Made by a program: the position numbers and the translations under genes
The notes under the pieces: model-generated
Database searches by the model: none
Told to the model about the DNA's origin: nothing
What the model saw: only the letters and a program-made list of their open reading frames with translations
Shown here: positions 25,755-34,771 of the stretch, piece after piece
Position numbering within the stretch: the first letter of the stretch is position 1
How the letters are laid out: each line of letters opens with the position of its first letter
Origin: Gammaproteobacteria bacterium
Lineage (GTDB): Bacteria; Pseudomonadota; Gammaproteobacteria; Pseudomonadales; Azotimanducaceae
Direction of reading: 5' to 3'
Length of the DNA: 44,073 bases
Assembly: GCA_009843635.1 (NCBI GenBank)
Contig: VYDB01000139.1
Span: 1-44,073 of the forward strand

Positions 25755-28700
25755 TTGGAAGCCTTGCTCCGCTTTTTCATCGAGCGGCATCTGCTGGTCA
25801 ACGTCATCGCCGCCGGTCTGGTCGTGTTGGGCTATCTCTCGGCGACCAGCATGCCCCGGGAGTTCATCCCCACGGTGGATACGCCCATTTTCTGGCTCAC
25901 CGCCATGCTGCCGGGCGCCTCCGCCCAGGACGTGGAGGCCAAGGTGACCATTCCGATCGAAGAGGCCCTGGAGGAAGTGGAGGGCATCGACGAGTTCACC
26001 ACCATCATCGCCGACAACACCTCCTTCACCACCATTGAACTCTACGACGACTACAACCGGGCGCAGACCGAGGCCGCCGAAACCGACCTGCGCGCGGCCT
26101 TGGAGGCGATCACCGATTTCCCCAACGAGATGGAGGATGAGCCGGTCCTCAAACAATTCAACCCCGCCCGGATGACGGTGCTGGAGATCGCCCTCGAAGG
26201 TCCGGAAGAGACCTTGGCGCAAACAGCCAGGACGGTCGAGGAGCGCTTGGAACGCCTGCCGTTCATCGCCAGCGTCCACCCGGTGGGCTTGCCGGACCCG
26301 GAGGTGCGCGTGCTGGTCGATCCGGTGCGCGCCAGGGAGCATGGCGTCACCCTCACCGACGTCATCGCCGCGGTCCGCAACCGCAACGTCTCCAGCACCG
26401 GCGGCATGCTGGAAAGCCCGGATGAGCGCCGGCAAGTGGTGATGTGGAGCCGCTTCGACGAACCCGAGGAAGTGGGCGAGGCGATCCTGCGTTTCGATCC
26501 CCAAGGCGGCGCCCTGCGCATCGCCGACATCGCCCGCATCGAATCCGGCCGCGAAGACACCGGCATGATCGCCCACACCAACGGCCAGCGCGGCGTCACC
26601 CTGCTGGTGCAAAAGCGCGAGACGGCCGACATCGTGGAAGCGGTTGGGCAAGTGCGGGCCGAGGTCGAGTCCATGGACATTCCCGAGGGAGTCCGCTTGA
26701 CGCTGACCAACGACGAATCGGTGATCGTTTACAACCGCTTGGAGTTGATGGCCACCAACGGCCTGATCGGGCTGGTGCTGGTGACGGCAGTGTTGTTCAC
26801 CTTTGTGCGGCCCGGCCCCGCAGTCTGGATCATCGTCGGCATCCCCATCGTGTTTCTCGCCTCCTTGATCCTGTTTCCGGTGTTCGGCATGACCATGAAC
26901 ATGATGGCATTGACGGGCTTGGTCATCGTGCTGGGCATGGTGGTGGACGACGCCGTGGTGGTCTCCGAGCGCATCGTGGTCAAGCATGCCCAAGGGCTTA
27001 GCCCGCCCGAGGCCGCGTTGGTCGGCGCCCGGGAAATGCTGGCGCCAGTCACCGCCGCAGCGCTGACCACCGTGCTCGCCTTCGCACCCTTGGCGGCCAT
27101 AGGCGGATTGCCGGGCAACATCGTCTGGCAGATCCCCATGGTGGTCATCCTCGTGCTGATATTCTCCCTCATCGAGTCGTTCCTGGTCCTGCCCGCCCAC
27201 ATGTCCACCTTGAAGGCGGGCGCCCGGCTGCAGAGCCGCCAATTCGTGCGCGTTCTCGAGGCCCACTACCAGGGGGCGCTGGCCTGGGTTCTCGCGCACC
27301 GGGCGGTTACGCTGGTTGCCGCGTTTGCCGCATTCGCCGTCATCATGGGGCTCATCCGTCCGCTGGTGCCCTTCACGCTGTTTCCCCAGGACGACGCCGA
27401 CCGGCTGTTCATCAAGGTCACCACGCCACACGGCACCGCCTTGGAACGCACGGAGGCCATTACCGCCGACCTGGAGCGGCAACTGCTTCAGATCGCCGCC
27501 AGCGACGTGGAAACGGTAACCGCCCGCATCGGCCACCAGAACACCAACGCCCTGGACAAGGCCTTTGGCGATGCGGACAACGAGGCGCTCATCATCACCC
27601 AGTTCAAACGCTTCGGGCGCAGCCACACGAACGTTGAATGGATCGAGCTGATCCCGGCCCGGCTGCAGGTGCCAGACGGCGTGGACCTGGTTTACCAGTC
27701 CGAGTACTTCGGGCCGCCCACCGACCAGCCGGTCACGGTGCATGTGCTGTCCAACGACGACGCCATCCGCCGCGGCGTCGCCTTCGAGATCGAAAGCCAT
27801 CTGCGCAGCATCCCAGGGGTGGTTGAAGTGGAGGTGGATGAACGCCCCGGCACGCCGCAACTGCAGTTGAACCTGAACTACGAGAAGCTGGCCCGGCTGG
27901 GCTTGAGCGCCCAGGACGTGGGCACGACGCTGGCGGCTGCCTTCTACGGCATTGAGGCCAGCGAGCACCGCGATCTCGACGACACCACCGAACTGCGGGT
28001 GCAGTTTGACCCGGGGGCGCGCCTCGACCTCGAAGCGCTGCTGGAGACGCCCGTGCGGGCGGCGTCGGGCCAGTTGGCGCGCCTGCGCGACGTGGTGGAG
28101 CCCATGCAACTGCCGGCGGTGACGCGCATCCACCACCGGGACGGCTTCCGCTCCGCCACCATTCGCGCCAGCTTTACCCAGGGCAGCGGGTTGACCGCAC
28201 TCAGTTTCGCCCAGCGATTGGAGCAGGAGCTGTTTCCCCGCTTTGCGGATCTGCCCGACCTCTATGTGTTCAATGGCGGCGAGGCGGAGGCCACGCAGGA
28301 GACCACCGCCGGCATCGCCGTGGCGGCGGCCTTGGCGGTGGTGGGCATCGGCATTGTCATCTGGCTGATGTTGGGGTCGCTGCTTGAGGCCCTGTTCATC
28401 ATGCTGGTGATCCCCTTCGCCGTCGCCGGGGTCTTTCTCATCTTCTTCCTGCACGGCCTGCCGATGAGCATGTTCGCCATGATGGGCGCGGTGGGGCTGG
28501 CCGGCGTGGTGGTCAACGCTTCGATCGTGATGGTGGATTCCATCCACCGCCGCGTCCGAGCGGGCGATGGGGACGGCGATCGGAACAGCCACATCATCGA
28601 GGCGGTCACCGAGCGCCTGCGCCCCATCATGGTGACCACCCTGACCACCTTGGGCGGCGTGCTGCCCACCGCCTACGGCATCGGCGGCTATGACCCCATC

Positions 28701-28817
28701 GTCAGCATCATCTCGTTGGCGGTCGGCTGGGGCCTGGCGATGTCCACCTTGGTGACGCTGTTCGTGGTGCCCGTGCTGTACTCCCTAGCGGGCGACTTGA
28801 GGCGCGTTTTCATTTGA
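25755..28817 (+). CDS. RND efflux pump, inner-membrane permease subunit
   Basis: This 1020-residue protein is full length for the hydrophobe/amphiphile RND pumps. Two large periplasmic loops alternate with 12 transmembrane helices. The proton-relay acids D398 and D399 are in helix 4 (GMVVDDAVVV), and helix 11 has GAVGLAGVVVNASIVMVD. The first helix is followed by the usual SMPREFIPTVD start of the porter domain. The start codon is TTG at 25755, with GGGAG nine bases upstream, five bases after the adaptor stop. The pump expels small molecules by proton exchange; the substrate is unknown. Efflux normally also needs a TolC-type channel, which is absent here. A long open frame on the opposite strand is only its mirror image. 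Confidence 0.93.
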   Translation: MEALLRFFIERHLLVNVIAAGLVVLGYLSATSMPREFIPTVDTPIFWLTAMLPGASAQDVEAKVTIPIEEALEEVEGIDEFTTIIADNTSFTTIELYDDYNRAQTEAAETDLRAALEAITDFPNEMEDEPVLKQFNPARMTVLEIALEGPEETLAQTARTVEERLERLPFIASVHPVGLPDPEVRVLVDPVRAREHGVTLTDVIAAVRNRNVSSTGGMLESPDERRQVVMWSRFDEPEEVGEAILRFDPQGGALRIADIARIESGREDTGMIAHTNGQRGVTLLVQKRETADIVEAVGQVRAEVESMDIPEGVRLTLTNDESVIVYNRLELMATNGLIGLVLVTAVLFTFVRPGPAVWIIVGIPIVFLASLILFPVFGMTMNMMALTGLVIVLGMVVDDAVVVSERIVVKHAQGLSPPEAALVGAREMLAPVTAAALTTVLAFAPLAAIGGLPGNIVWQIPMVVILVLIFSLIESFLVLPAHMSTLKAGARLQSRQFVRVLEAHYQGALAWVLAHRAVTLVAAFAAFAVIMGLIRPLVPFTLFPQDDADRLFIKVTTPHGTALERTEAITADLERQLLQIAASDVETVTARIGHQNTNALDKAFGDADNEALIITQFKRFGRSHTNVEWIELIPARLQVPDGVDLVYQSEYFGPPTDQPVTVHVLSNDDAIRRGVAFEIESHLRSIPGVVEVEVDERPGTPQLQLNLNYEKLARLGLSAQDVGTTLAAAFYGIEASEHRDLDDTTELRVQFDPGARLDLEALLETPVRAASGQLARLRDVVEPMQLPAVTRIHHRDGFRSATIRASFTQGSGLTALSFAQRLEQELFPRFADLPDLYVFNGGEAEATQETTAGIAVAAALAVVGIGIVIWLMLGSLLEALFIMLVIPFAVAGVFLIFFLHGLPMSMFAMMGAVGLAGVVVNASIVMVDSIHRRVRAGDGDGDRNSHIIEAVTERLRPIMVTTLTTLGGVLPTAYGIGGYDPIVSIISLAVGWGLAMSTLVTLFVVPVLYSLAGDLRRVFI

Positions 28818-28823
28818 AACTTC

Positions 28824-30035
28824 GTGCAACCCGTCATTAGCCCCCTCCTTCCAAAAGCGAACCAGGAAACCCCGATCAAGGGCGGGACACCCTCGGTCCG
28901 AAGGGCCGTCGCCACGCTGGTGATTTTGCTAGGGGCTTGCGGCGGTGGCGGCGGTTCGTCACCCGAACCGGCGCCGCAGCCCGCCGCCCCGCCGCCAGCC
29001 CCTGAGCCGCCCGCTTCCGGCTGCTCGGTCGAGGTGGCCAGCGGCCCGTTCGAGGCCGCTTGGCCGGGCTTGGCGTGGGAGAGCGCCACTCCCGAGTCCC
29101 AAGGGCTATGCCCCGATGCCCTTGATTCGGCCATGGACTACGCCTTCGCCGCCGACGAGGACACCGGTGCGGTGGTCATCGTGCGCAATGGCCGCATCGT
29201 CGCCGAACGGTACGCCGACGACCGCGGCCCAGACGACCAAGCCACCAGTTGGTCGGTGGCCAAGAGCTTCACCAGCGCCTTGGTCGGCGCCGCCTTGGAC
29301 GACGGCTTGATCGATTCCCTGGACCAATCGATGGCGGACTTCATACCCGCTTGGCGGGACACGGACAAGGCGGCGATCACCTTGCGCCACACCATGACCC
29401 TGCGCACCGCTTTGGAAGTCCTTGATGGCGGCGAGTTCTACGACGGGGCCGACCAACTGCAAATGTCCCTCGACCGCGCCCTGACCGGGACGCCGGGCGA
29501 GCAGACCTATGACTACTCCAACGCCGACGTCATGCTGGCCGGGGAAGTGGTGCGGGCAGCCACGGGCATGAGCGCCGAGGCCTATCTGGAAACCCGCATC
29601 GGCGCCACGATCAGCTTCTCCGGTGACTGGTGGACGGACTCAGCGGGCCACGTCATGACCTACTGCTGCCTCGATGCCACGCCAAGGGACTTCGCCCGCT
29701 TCGGCCTGCTGTTTGCCCGGCGCGGCCAATGGAACGGCCATGCGGTGCTGTCGAACGATTGGTTCACCACCAGCACCGAACCCGCCTACAACGACGAATA
29801 CGGCTTCTACTGGTGGCCCGGCGGCGGTGTGGGCTTCGTCGCCATTGGCCTGCACGGGCAGATCATCGGGATCTATCCGGATGCCGACCTCGTAGCGACC
29901 CGCTTCAGCCGCTACACGCGAGTGGGCGACGGCCGCCCGGTTCGGAAGGGCGGCAACTACCACGGCACCAATGAACCGGCCAGCTTCGAAGTGGCCGCTT
30001 TCCTAGACCAGGTGTACGCGGCGATCGAAGGCTAG
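28824..30035 (+). CDS. Beta-lactamase-family serine hydrolase, probable lipoprotein
   Basis: The 403-residue protein belongs to the class C beta-lactamase/esterase fold. The nucleophile is Ser144 in SVAK (SxxK, with Lys147), and the second motif is Tyr231-Ser-Asn233 (YSN). A hydrophobic segment ending LLGAC (Cys39) suggests a lipid anchor, followed by a glycine run and a proline-rich linker (about 47-65) that would hold the catalytic domain away from the membrane. The third motif near the C-terminus is unclear (a LHGQ segment may serve). GTG at 28824 gives a longer N-terminus than usual before the signal; a later start is possible. It is six bases after the pump gene, so it is probably in the same operon and may process the pump's or receptor's ligand. 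Esters, amides or lactams are all possible substrates. Confidence 0.82.
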   Translation: MQPVISPLLPKANQETPIKGGTPSVRRAVATLVILLGACGGGGGSSPEPAPQPAAPPPAPEPPASGCSVEVASGPFEAAWPGLAWESATPESQGLCPDALDSAMDYAFAADEDTGAVVIVRNGRIVAERYADDRGPDDQATSWSVAKSFTSALVGAALDDGLIDSLDQSMADFIPAWRDTDKAAITLRHTMTLRTALEVLDGGEFYDGADQLQMSLDRALTGTPGEQTYDYSNADVMLAGEVVRAATGMSAEAYLETRIGATISFSGDWWTDSAGHVMTYCCLDATPRDFARFGLLFARRGQWNGHAVLSNDWFTTSTEPAYNDEYGFYWWPGGGVGFVAIGLHGQIIGIYPDADLVATRFSRYTRVGDGRPVRKGGNYHGTNEPASFEVAAFLDQVYAAIEG

Positions 30036-30138
30036 GAGCCGACGCGCTGGGCTCGGTCGAAAGCGGCACGTCTCGTTTTTGCGCCCGCAACGTGCTTAGA
30101 TGCGCCTTCTTAAGTCACGCCCCAAGGGAGGGTAAAAC

Positions 30139-30549
30139 ATGATCAGCAGTGGACCGGTCGAAGACCGCCTCGCCATCCGGGAACTCGTGGAGTCCTACAA
30201 CGACGCCGTCATGCGCTTCGACGGCGATGCTTGGGCGGCCAATTGGCGCGACGACGCCACCTGGTGCCTGCCCGGCGCTGGCGACATTACCGGCAAGGCG
30301 AACTTCTTCCCCGTTTGGCAGGGGGCGATGGCAGGCTTCTCCTTCGTCGGCTTCTTCGCCTCGGCGGGGCCGATCGTGGTTGACGGCGACACCGCTCACG
30401 GCACCTGGTACCAGCAGGAGGAGCTGCACGACAAGGAAGGCGGCAAACGCTTCGTCGTCGGCCGCTACGAGGACGACTACGTCAAGGTGGATGGCCGCTG
30501 GTACTTCCAAAAGCGCGTGTACGACATCCTGAAGTCGGAGGAAAGCTAG
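30139..30549 (+). CDS. SnoaL/NTF2-like small protein
   Basis: The 136-residue protein has the cone-shaped NTF2 fold: an N-terminal helix pair (EDRLAIRELVESYNDAVMRFDGDAWAANW, about 8-36), then strands (DDATWCLPG, ITGKANFF) and the antiparallel sheet ending YVKVDGRWYFQKRVYD. SnoaL-like proteins are small isomerases, cyclases or dehydratases, or simply binding proteins. A good GGGAGG ribosome site precedes ATG at 30139. It starts 103 bases after the hydrolase and may be a separate unit or the operon's last gene. It converges on a GST gene seven bases away. Substrate unknown. Confidence 0.82.
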   Translation: MISSGPVEDRLAIRELVESYNDAVMRFDGDAWAANWRDDATWCLPGAGDITGKANFFPVWQGAMAGFSFVGFFASAGPIVVDGDTAHGTWYQQEELHDKEGGKRFVVGRYEDDYVKVDGRWYFQKRVYDILKSEES

Positions 30550-30556
30550 GCGCTAA

Positions 30557-31189
30557 CTACCAGCGAAGCACCTTTTGGGCGGCGGGGCGGGCGCGGTAGC
30601 GTGCGTCCCAGTCGCGCAGCCGTTGACGTTCACCGAACAGGTCGGCTTCCACGTATCGCAGGAACTGCAGCGACGCCTGCAGGGTGCAGTCGGCGATGGA
30701 GGCGCGCTCACCGAGGAGCAGCGGCCGGCCGTCCGAGAGCAGGTTTTCCAGGTAGTCCAACGGCGTTTGCATGCTCCGCTCCATGCGCGCGGCCAGCTCA
30801 GGGTTCGGCGGGCGCCCCAGGGGAGAGTTCTTGGCATGGCCGTACTGCCCCATGGGCCCGGCGATGCGCAGGTCGATGATGCGCTCCACGTCCCTGGCCT
30901 TGCCGCGCGCCTCGGGGTTCACGCCCAACAGCCCCTCCTCGGGGAAGCGGTCCTCCAAGTACTCGATGATGGCCAACGACTCCACGAAGTAGGTGCCATC
31001 ATCCAACTCGAGCGCCGGCACGGTGCCGAAGGGATTCCTAGCCAAGTGGGCGGGCTCCTTGTGGCGTCCCTTGACCGTGTTCACCACGATCTGCTCAATG
31101 CCCATGTCCACGCCGAGCTCGGCGCGCTCGGCGATGTACAGCATGACCTTGGTCGGGTTGGGCGCCAGCGGCACCATGTAGAGTTTCAT
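30557..31189 (-). CDS. Glutathione S-transferase family protein
   Basis: The 210-residue protein has a thioredoxin-like N-terminal domain with the cis-Pro58 (GTVPALEL) and the glutathione-binding Glu70-Ser71 (VESLAI). An all-helical C-terminal domain follows, with the N-capping box ASIADCTLQ. The N-terminal sequence MKLYMVPLAPNPTKV has Asn11 or Thr13 where a catalytic Ser or Thr would lie. GSTs conjugate or reduce electrophiles with glutathione, or act as isomerases. Its start overlaps the stop of the LLM oxidoreductase as ATGA, so the two are co-translated and probably share a substrate pathway. Which substrate is unknown. Confidence 0.88.
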   Translation of the reverse strand: MKLYMVPLAPNPTKVMLYIAERAELGVDMGIEQIVVNTVKGRHKEPAHLARNPFGTVPALELDDGTYFVESLAIIEYLEDRFPEEGLLGVNPEARGKARDVERIIDLRIAGPMGQYGHAKNSPLGRPPNPELAARMERSMQTPLDYLENLLSDGRPLLLGERASIADCTLQASLQFLRYVEADLFGERQRLRDWDARYRARPAAQKVLRW

Positions 31190-32223
31190 GCGATGTCCTC
31201 CATCAGGTCGGCAATTTGCTCCAGCAGTTCAAAGCGGGCTGGTCCGAGCGGTGCACTGTCCAAGCCCAGCTTTAGGGTGGTCACGCCCACGTCACGGTAG
31301 CGGCGCAGGCGTTCGCGCACCATGTCGGCGGTTCCAAGCGCCTGAAACGCCGTCACCATGGCGTCCGGCACCCGTTCGGCAGCCTCCGCACGCTGGCCGG
31401 CCAGCCACAGGGACTGAACGGCTCGGGCGTCCTCATCATAGCCCGCCCGCCGATAGGCGTCGTTGTAGAAGTTGGTGGTGGCCGACCCCATGCCGCCCAA
31501 GTTGAAAGCGACCCCCCGCTTGCGGCGCTGAATCATGGCTTCCACGTCGTCGCCAATCTCCACGCGCACCGAAACACATAGATCGATTTCGGCCATCGCC
31601 CTGCCGGCCTGGCTGGCGCCTTCACGGATGAAGTCGAGATGAGCCTGGGGATGATCCGGTGAAAACGAGGTGCCGAGCCAGCCGTTCGCCGCCGCGCCCG
31701 TGTACCGGAGCGCGTTCGGACCTAGGGTGGCCAGGTAGATCGGCACGTCGGCCGGGTCGTGGGCAATGCGCAGCGCCTTGCCTTCGCTGTCTGGCAAGGG
31801 CAGTTGAAAGACCTTGCCCTGGTAGCTCACCTTCTCGCCAGCGAAGATCAGGCGGCAAATGTCCACGGTCTCCCTGAGCCGGGTCAAGGGCGTACGGTAG
31901 CCAACCCCGTGCAGCCCTTCCACCACCTGCGGCCCGCTGGCGCCCAAGCCGAGCGCAAACCGGCCACCGGTGAGATCGTGCAACGTCAACGCGGTCATGG
32001 CCGTCATGGCCGGCGTGCGGGCGGTGACCTGCATGATGCCGGTGGCCAGCCGAATGTGCCGAGTTTTATCTGCCAGGTAGGCCAACGGCGTCGCCGCGTC
32101 GCTCCACCAGGCCTCCGCCGAAAACGCCAGCGCCACGCCCAGCCGTTCCCCGTGGCGCACCCAGTCCGCCAGCAGAGCCAGGTTGTCGGGCCGGGCGGCG
32201 CCGATCTCGATGGCGAGCCGCAT
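31186..32223 (-). CDS. LLM-class flavin-dependent oxidoreductase (luciferase-like)
   Basis: This 345-residue protein resembles the F420- or FMN-dependent luciferase-like monooxygenases. Landmarks are MRLAIEIGAARPDN at the start, ATGIMQVTARTPAM (about 58-71), LTGGRFALGLGASGPQVVEG (about 81-100), DVPIYLATLGPNAL and the C-terminal GVTTLKLGLD. ATG at 32223 is chosen because GAGG lies five bases upstream and the barrel's first strand begins there; an ATG at 32286 would add 21 low-similarity residues. The start region is divergent from the ADP-ribosylglycohydrolase gene. Coupled with the GST that follows, it could oxidise a xenobiotic or a lipid. Whether F420 or FMN is used cannot be told, and no F420 biosynthesis gene is in the window. 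Confidence 0.85.
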   Translation of the reverse strand: MRLAIEIGAARPDNLALLADWVRHGERLGVALAFSAEAWWSDAATPLAYLADKTRHIRLATGIMQVTARTPAMTAMTALTLHDLTGGRFALGLGASGPQVVEGLHGVGYRTPLTRLRETVDICRLIFAGEKVSYQGKVFQLPLPDSEGKALRIAHDPADVPIYLATLGPNALRYTGAAANGWLGTSFSPDHPQAHLDFIREGASQAGRAMAEIDLCVSVRVEIGDDVEAMIQRRKRGVAFNLGGMGSATTNFYNDAYRRAGYDEDARAVQSLWLAGQRAEAAERVPDAMVTAFQALGTADMVRERLRRYRDVGVTTLKLGLDSAPLGPARFELLEQIADLMEDIA

Positions 32224-32335
32224 CAGGCCTCGTTCGCTGCCGAGCCGGGGCGTTGGTGTAGGTTGCGTCACTTTTGGGGCCTCCATGCTAGGCGCCCGGA
32301 TTATAGGGTTGCCTTCGACCGGGTAGAATGCACCC

Positions 32336-33403
32336 ATGGCTACGCCCGATGACCACGCAAGACTCCGCGGCGCTTGGCAGGGACGCATTTCCGGTTGCAT
32401 GCTCGGCAAGCCGATCGAGGTGCTGTCGATGCGCAAGGGACACGAGGCGCTCACCGCTTACCTCGAGGAAGCCAGCGCCCTACCGTTGCGCGACTACGTT
32501 CCGTTCAACGAACGGGAGCCGCTGGTGGCCCCGTCGAAAGCCTGCTGCCGCCAATGGATGACGCGCAGCGAACCCGACGACGACATCCACTACTCCGTGC
32601 TCGCCCTCATGATGCTGGAACGGCACGGCCGGGACCTCAGCACCGCGCATGTCGCCCAAAGCTGGCTGCGCAACCTGCCCGCAGCGGCCACCTACACCGC
32701 CGAACGAGCCGCCTACCGCATCCTGCTGACTAAGGGCGACGAATGGTTCGCCGAGCGCGGCGAACCGGGGTTTGACCTCGCCGAGTGCGCTGACAATCCC
32801 TACAACGATTGGATCGGTGCGCAGATCCGCGCCGACGTTTACGGATGGGTTGCGCCCGGCGATCCCGAACTTGCGGCCCGGCTGGCGACGGCGGATGCCG
32901 CGCTCTCCCATCGCGGCGACGGCATTGGGGGCGCGGTGTTCGTTGCCGTAGCCGGTTCGCAGATTCCGGTTTGCGCCTCGCTCGATGAGGCGGTGGAACG
33001 GACGCTGCCCTTCTTGGAGTCCGGCTCCGGCGCCCGAGAAGCCGTCGAGCTAGGGATCGCCTGCCGCAACGATCCCGAGGGCGGAGCCCGAATTCGCGCC
33101 CGTTATGCGAACCTCTCGCCGGTCCACACGCTCAACAACCTCGCCATCGTCGTGTGGTCGTTGCTGTCCCATCCCGACGATTTTGGGGCCGCCATCGGCG
33201 ATGCGGTGGCCGCGGGGCTCGACACCGACTGCAACGGCGCCACCGTCGGCGGACTCTGGGGGTTGCAAGGCAAACCCATTCCAGACCCCTGGCTTGAACC
33301 TTGGCAGGGCCGGGTCGGCGTCAACCTCGCAGGCCAACGCGAACTGAGCCTGGACGACCTAGCCGCCCGCACCCTCAGCGTGATGGAGTCGCTTCGGGCT
33401 TAA
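32336..33403 (+). CDS. ADP-ribosylglycohydrolase family protein
   Basis: ADP-ribosylglycohydrolases remove ADP-ribose from proteins or related molecules using two metal ions. The 355-residue protein has the family start RGAWQGRISGCMLGKPIE (11-28), the metal-binding acids in EPDDDIHYS (79-87) and the second metal motif DTDCNGATVGG (296-306), all in place. Some relatives act on nucleosides or other ribosides, so the substrate is open. ATG at 32336 is taken; no strong ribosome site is seen. Its last 29 bases overlap the 3' end of the AlkB-like gene on the other strand, so the two mRNAs are complementary at their ends. Divergent from the LLM gene. Confidence 0.87.
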   Translation: MATPDDHARLRGAWQGRISGCMLGKPIEVLSMRKGHEALTAYLEEASALPLRDYVPFNEREPLVAPSKACCRQWMTRSEPDDDIHYSVLALMMLERHGRDLSTAHVAQSWLRNLPAAATYTAERAAYRILLTKGDEWFAERGEPGFDLAECADNPYNDWIGAQIRADVYGWVAPGDPELAARLATADAALSHRGDGIGGAVFVAVAGSQIPVCASLDEAVERTLPFLESGSGAREAVELGIACRNDPEGGARIRARYANLSPVHTLNNLAIVVWSLLSHPDDFGAAIGDAVAAGLDTDCNGATVGGLWGLQGKPIPDPWLEPWQGRVGVNLAGQRELSLDDLAARTLSVMESLRA

Positions 33404-34007
33404 TCAGCCGGAAGGTCAAGTTGATGCGCGGGCCGACGCCCTCTTTGGACACCACCTTGGGGACGCAGTGCCGCCAGTGCCTTTGCAGGGCGCCGCCCAT
33501 CTCGAAATAGCTGCCGCCGGGCAGGTTCCAAGCCATTTGCAGGCTGGGATCGGCCTTGTGCTGCATCCGCAAGCGCCGGGCGGCGCCTAGGCTGACGGAG
33601 CCAATCAACGGGTTGTCGCCGAGTTCGGGTTCGTCATCGCTGTGCCAGCCCATGCTGTCCCCACCATCGCGGTAGTAGTTCAGCAGCACGCTGTTGAAGC
33701 GCGTTTCGGACACCGCTTCGATGCGCGCCTTGATCGCCGCCAGGTCCGCAGTCCAAGGTTCCGGGCGGAGCCGGAGGCCGGAGTAGCAGTAGGTCGCACC
33801 GGCGTCGCCGTGCCAAGCCGTGAGGCGAGGTTGGCGCCGCTTGCGGCCAAAGATGCGGATCTCCTCTTGCCGCCACCGGGTTTGGTCGCGCAGCGCGTTG
33901 AACCAGCGCTCGCTTTCAGCATCGGAAAAGAGCCGCTCCACGAGGCGAACCCTGCCATCGCGCAGTTCGATGGCTTCTATTGGCTCAGTAGGGCGCAGAG
34001 CCGCCAT
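33375..34007 (-). CDS. AlkB-like 2-oxoglutarate/Fe(II) dioxygenase
   Basis: This 210-residue protein resembles the ALKBH2/3-type branch of AlkB, which removes alkyl groups from DNA or RNA bases by oxidation. The iron ligands are H122 and D124 (GWHSDDEPEL) and H180 (RHWRHCVPK), and the 2-oxoglutarate arginines R194 and R200 (RINLTFR) are present. The YCYSGL and NSVLLNYYRDG segments are typical. The start, ATG at 34007, lies inside the end of the upstream SDR gene (23-base overlap), so it is probably coupled to the P450-SDR operon. That is an odd partner for a repair enzyme, unless the P450 chemistry makes alkylating by-products. Confidence 0.9.
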   Translation of the reverse strand: MAALRPTEPIEAIELRDGRVRLVERLFSDAESERWFNALRDQTRWRQEEIRIFGRKRRQPRLTAWHGDAGATYCYSGLRLRPEPWTADLAAIKARIEAVSETRFNSVLLNYYRDGGDSMGWHSDDEPELGDNPLIGSVSLGAARRLRMQHKADPSLQMAWNLPGGSYFEMGGALQRHWRHCVPKVVSKEGVGPRINLTFRLIKPEATPSR

Positions 34008-34767
34008 CAACGCTCAGGGTGGTGCCGGTGATGCCGCCTCCGGCTCGGCTTGCCAGCAGCACGGCGGCAGCAGCCACTTCCTCAACGGTGTTGGGCCGCT
34101 TGATGGCCGACTCCTGGGCGAACAGATCCACCATCTCGTCAAAGGTCAGGCCCATCGCCTCGGCCGTGGCGGGGCCGTTGTCCTTGACGATGTCGGTGAT
34201 GACCAAGCCCGGGCATAGGGCATTGACGGTAACGCCTTGGGCGCTGACCTCCTGCGCCAACGACTTGGTCAGGCCGTTGACCGCGTGCTTGGCTGCGCTG
34301 TACGCGGTGAACACCGGCTTGCCGACCTTGCCCTCGACGGAAGAGATGTTGATGATGCGTCCGAAGCGGCGCTCCAGCATGCCGGGCAGCACCCGGCGAC
34401 TGGCCCAGAAGGTGGAGTAAAGGTTCCACTTGAGGGCTAGGTCAAAGGCCTCGTCGGAAAGGTCCACCAGCGGCTGCAGGTCGCCGGCGCCGCCCGCGTT
34501 GTTGACCAGCACATCCACCCGCCCGAAGTGCTTCGCGGCTTGGTCAATGAAGCCTTCGACCTCGGCCTGCACGGTGGCGTCGCCGGGAATGAAGACCGCC
34601 GCCTCGCCAGCATCCATTTCCTCAAGCGCCCGCTCCGCTTTGCCCTTGTTGCGGGCCATGAGCGCCACCTGTGCACCCTCGCCGAGAAAGGCTTCGACAA
34701 TGCCGCGGCCAATGCCCGCCGTGCCGCCCGTCACCGCCGCCGTCAAGCCCGCAAGCTGCGTCCCCAC
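33985..34767 (-). CDS. Short-chain dehydrogenase/reductase in the P450 operon
   Basis: The 260-residue SDR has TGGTAGIG (13-20), NNAG (89-92) and the catalytic Ser143, Tyr156 and Lys160 (YSAAK). Arg39 and Asn40 after the second strand suggest NADP(H). The C-terminal segment GITGTTLSVDGGSAPY is standard for FabG-like reductases. It begins four bases after the P450 stop and runs into the AlkB-like gene, so it is the second gene of the unit. A likely job is oxidising the alcohol made by the P450, but the substrate is unknown. Confidence 0.88.
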   Translation of the reverse strand: MGTQLAGLTAAVTGGTAGIGRGIVEAFLGEGAQVALMARNKGKAERALEEMDAGEAAVFIPGDATVQAEVEGFIDQAAKHFGRVDVLVNNAGGAGDLQPLVDLSDEAFDLALKWNLYSTFWASRRVLPGMLERRFGRIINISSVEGKVGKPVFTAYSAAKHAVNGLTKSLAQEVSAQGVTVNALCPGLVITDIVKDNGPATAEAMGLTFDEMVDLFAQESAIKRPNTVEEVAAAAVLLASRAGGGITGTTLSVDGGSAPY

Positions 34768-34771
34768 TCCC

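Noticed and set aside
25746-28592. Open frame of 948 codons on the minus strand opposite the RND pump
   Set aside because: It mirrors a highly GC-biased coding strand, is rich in His, Gln, Asp and Gly with no domain, and has no ribosome site. The plus-strand pump explains the sequence.
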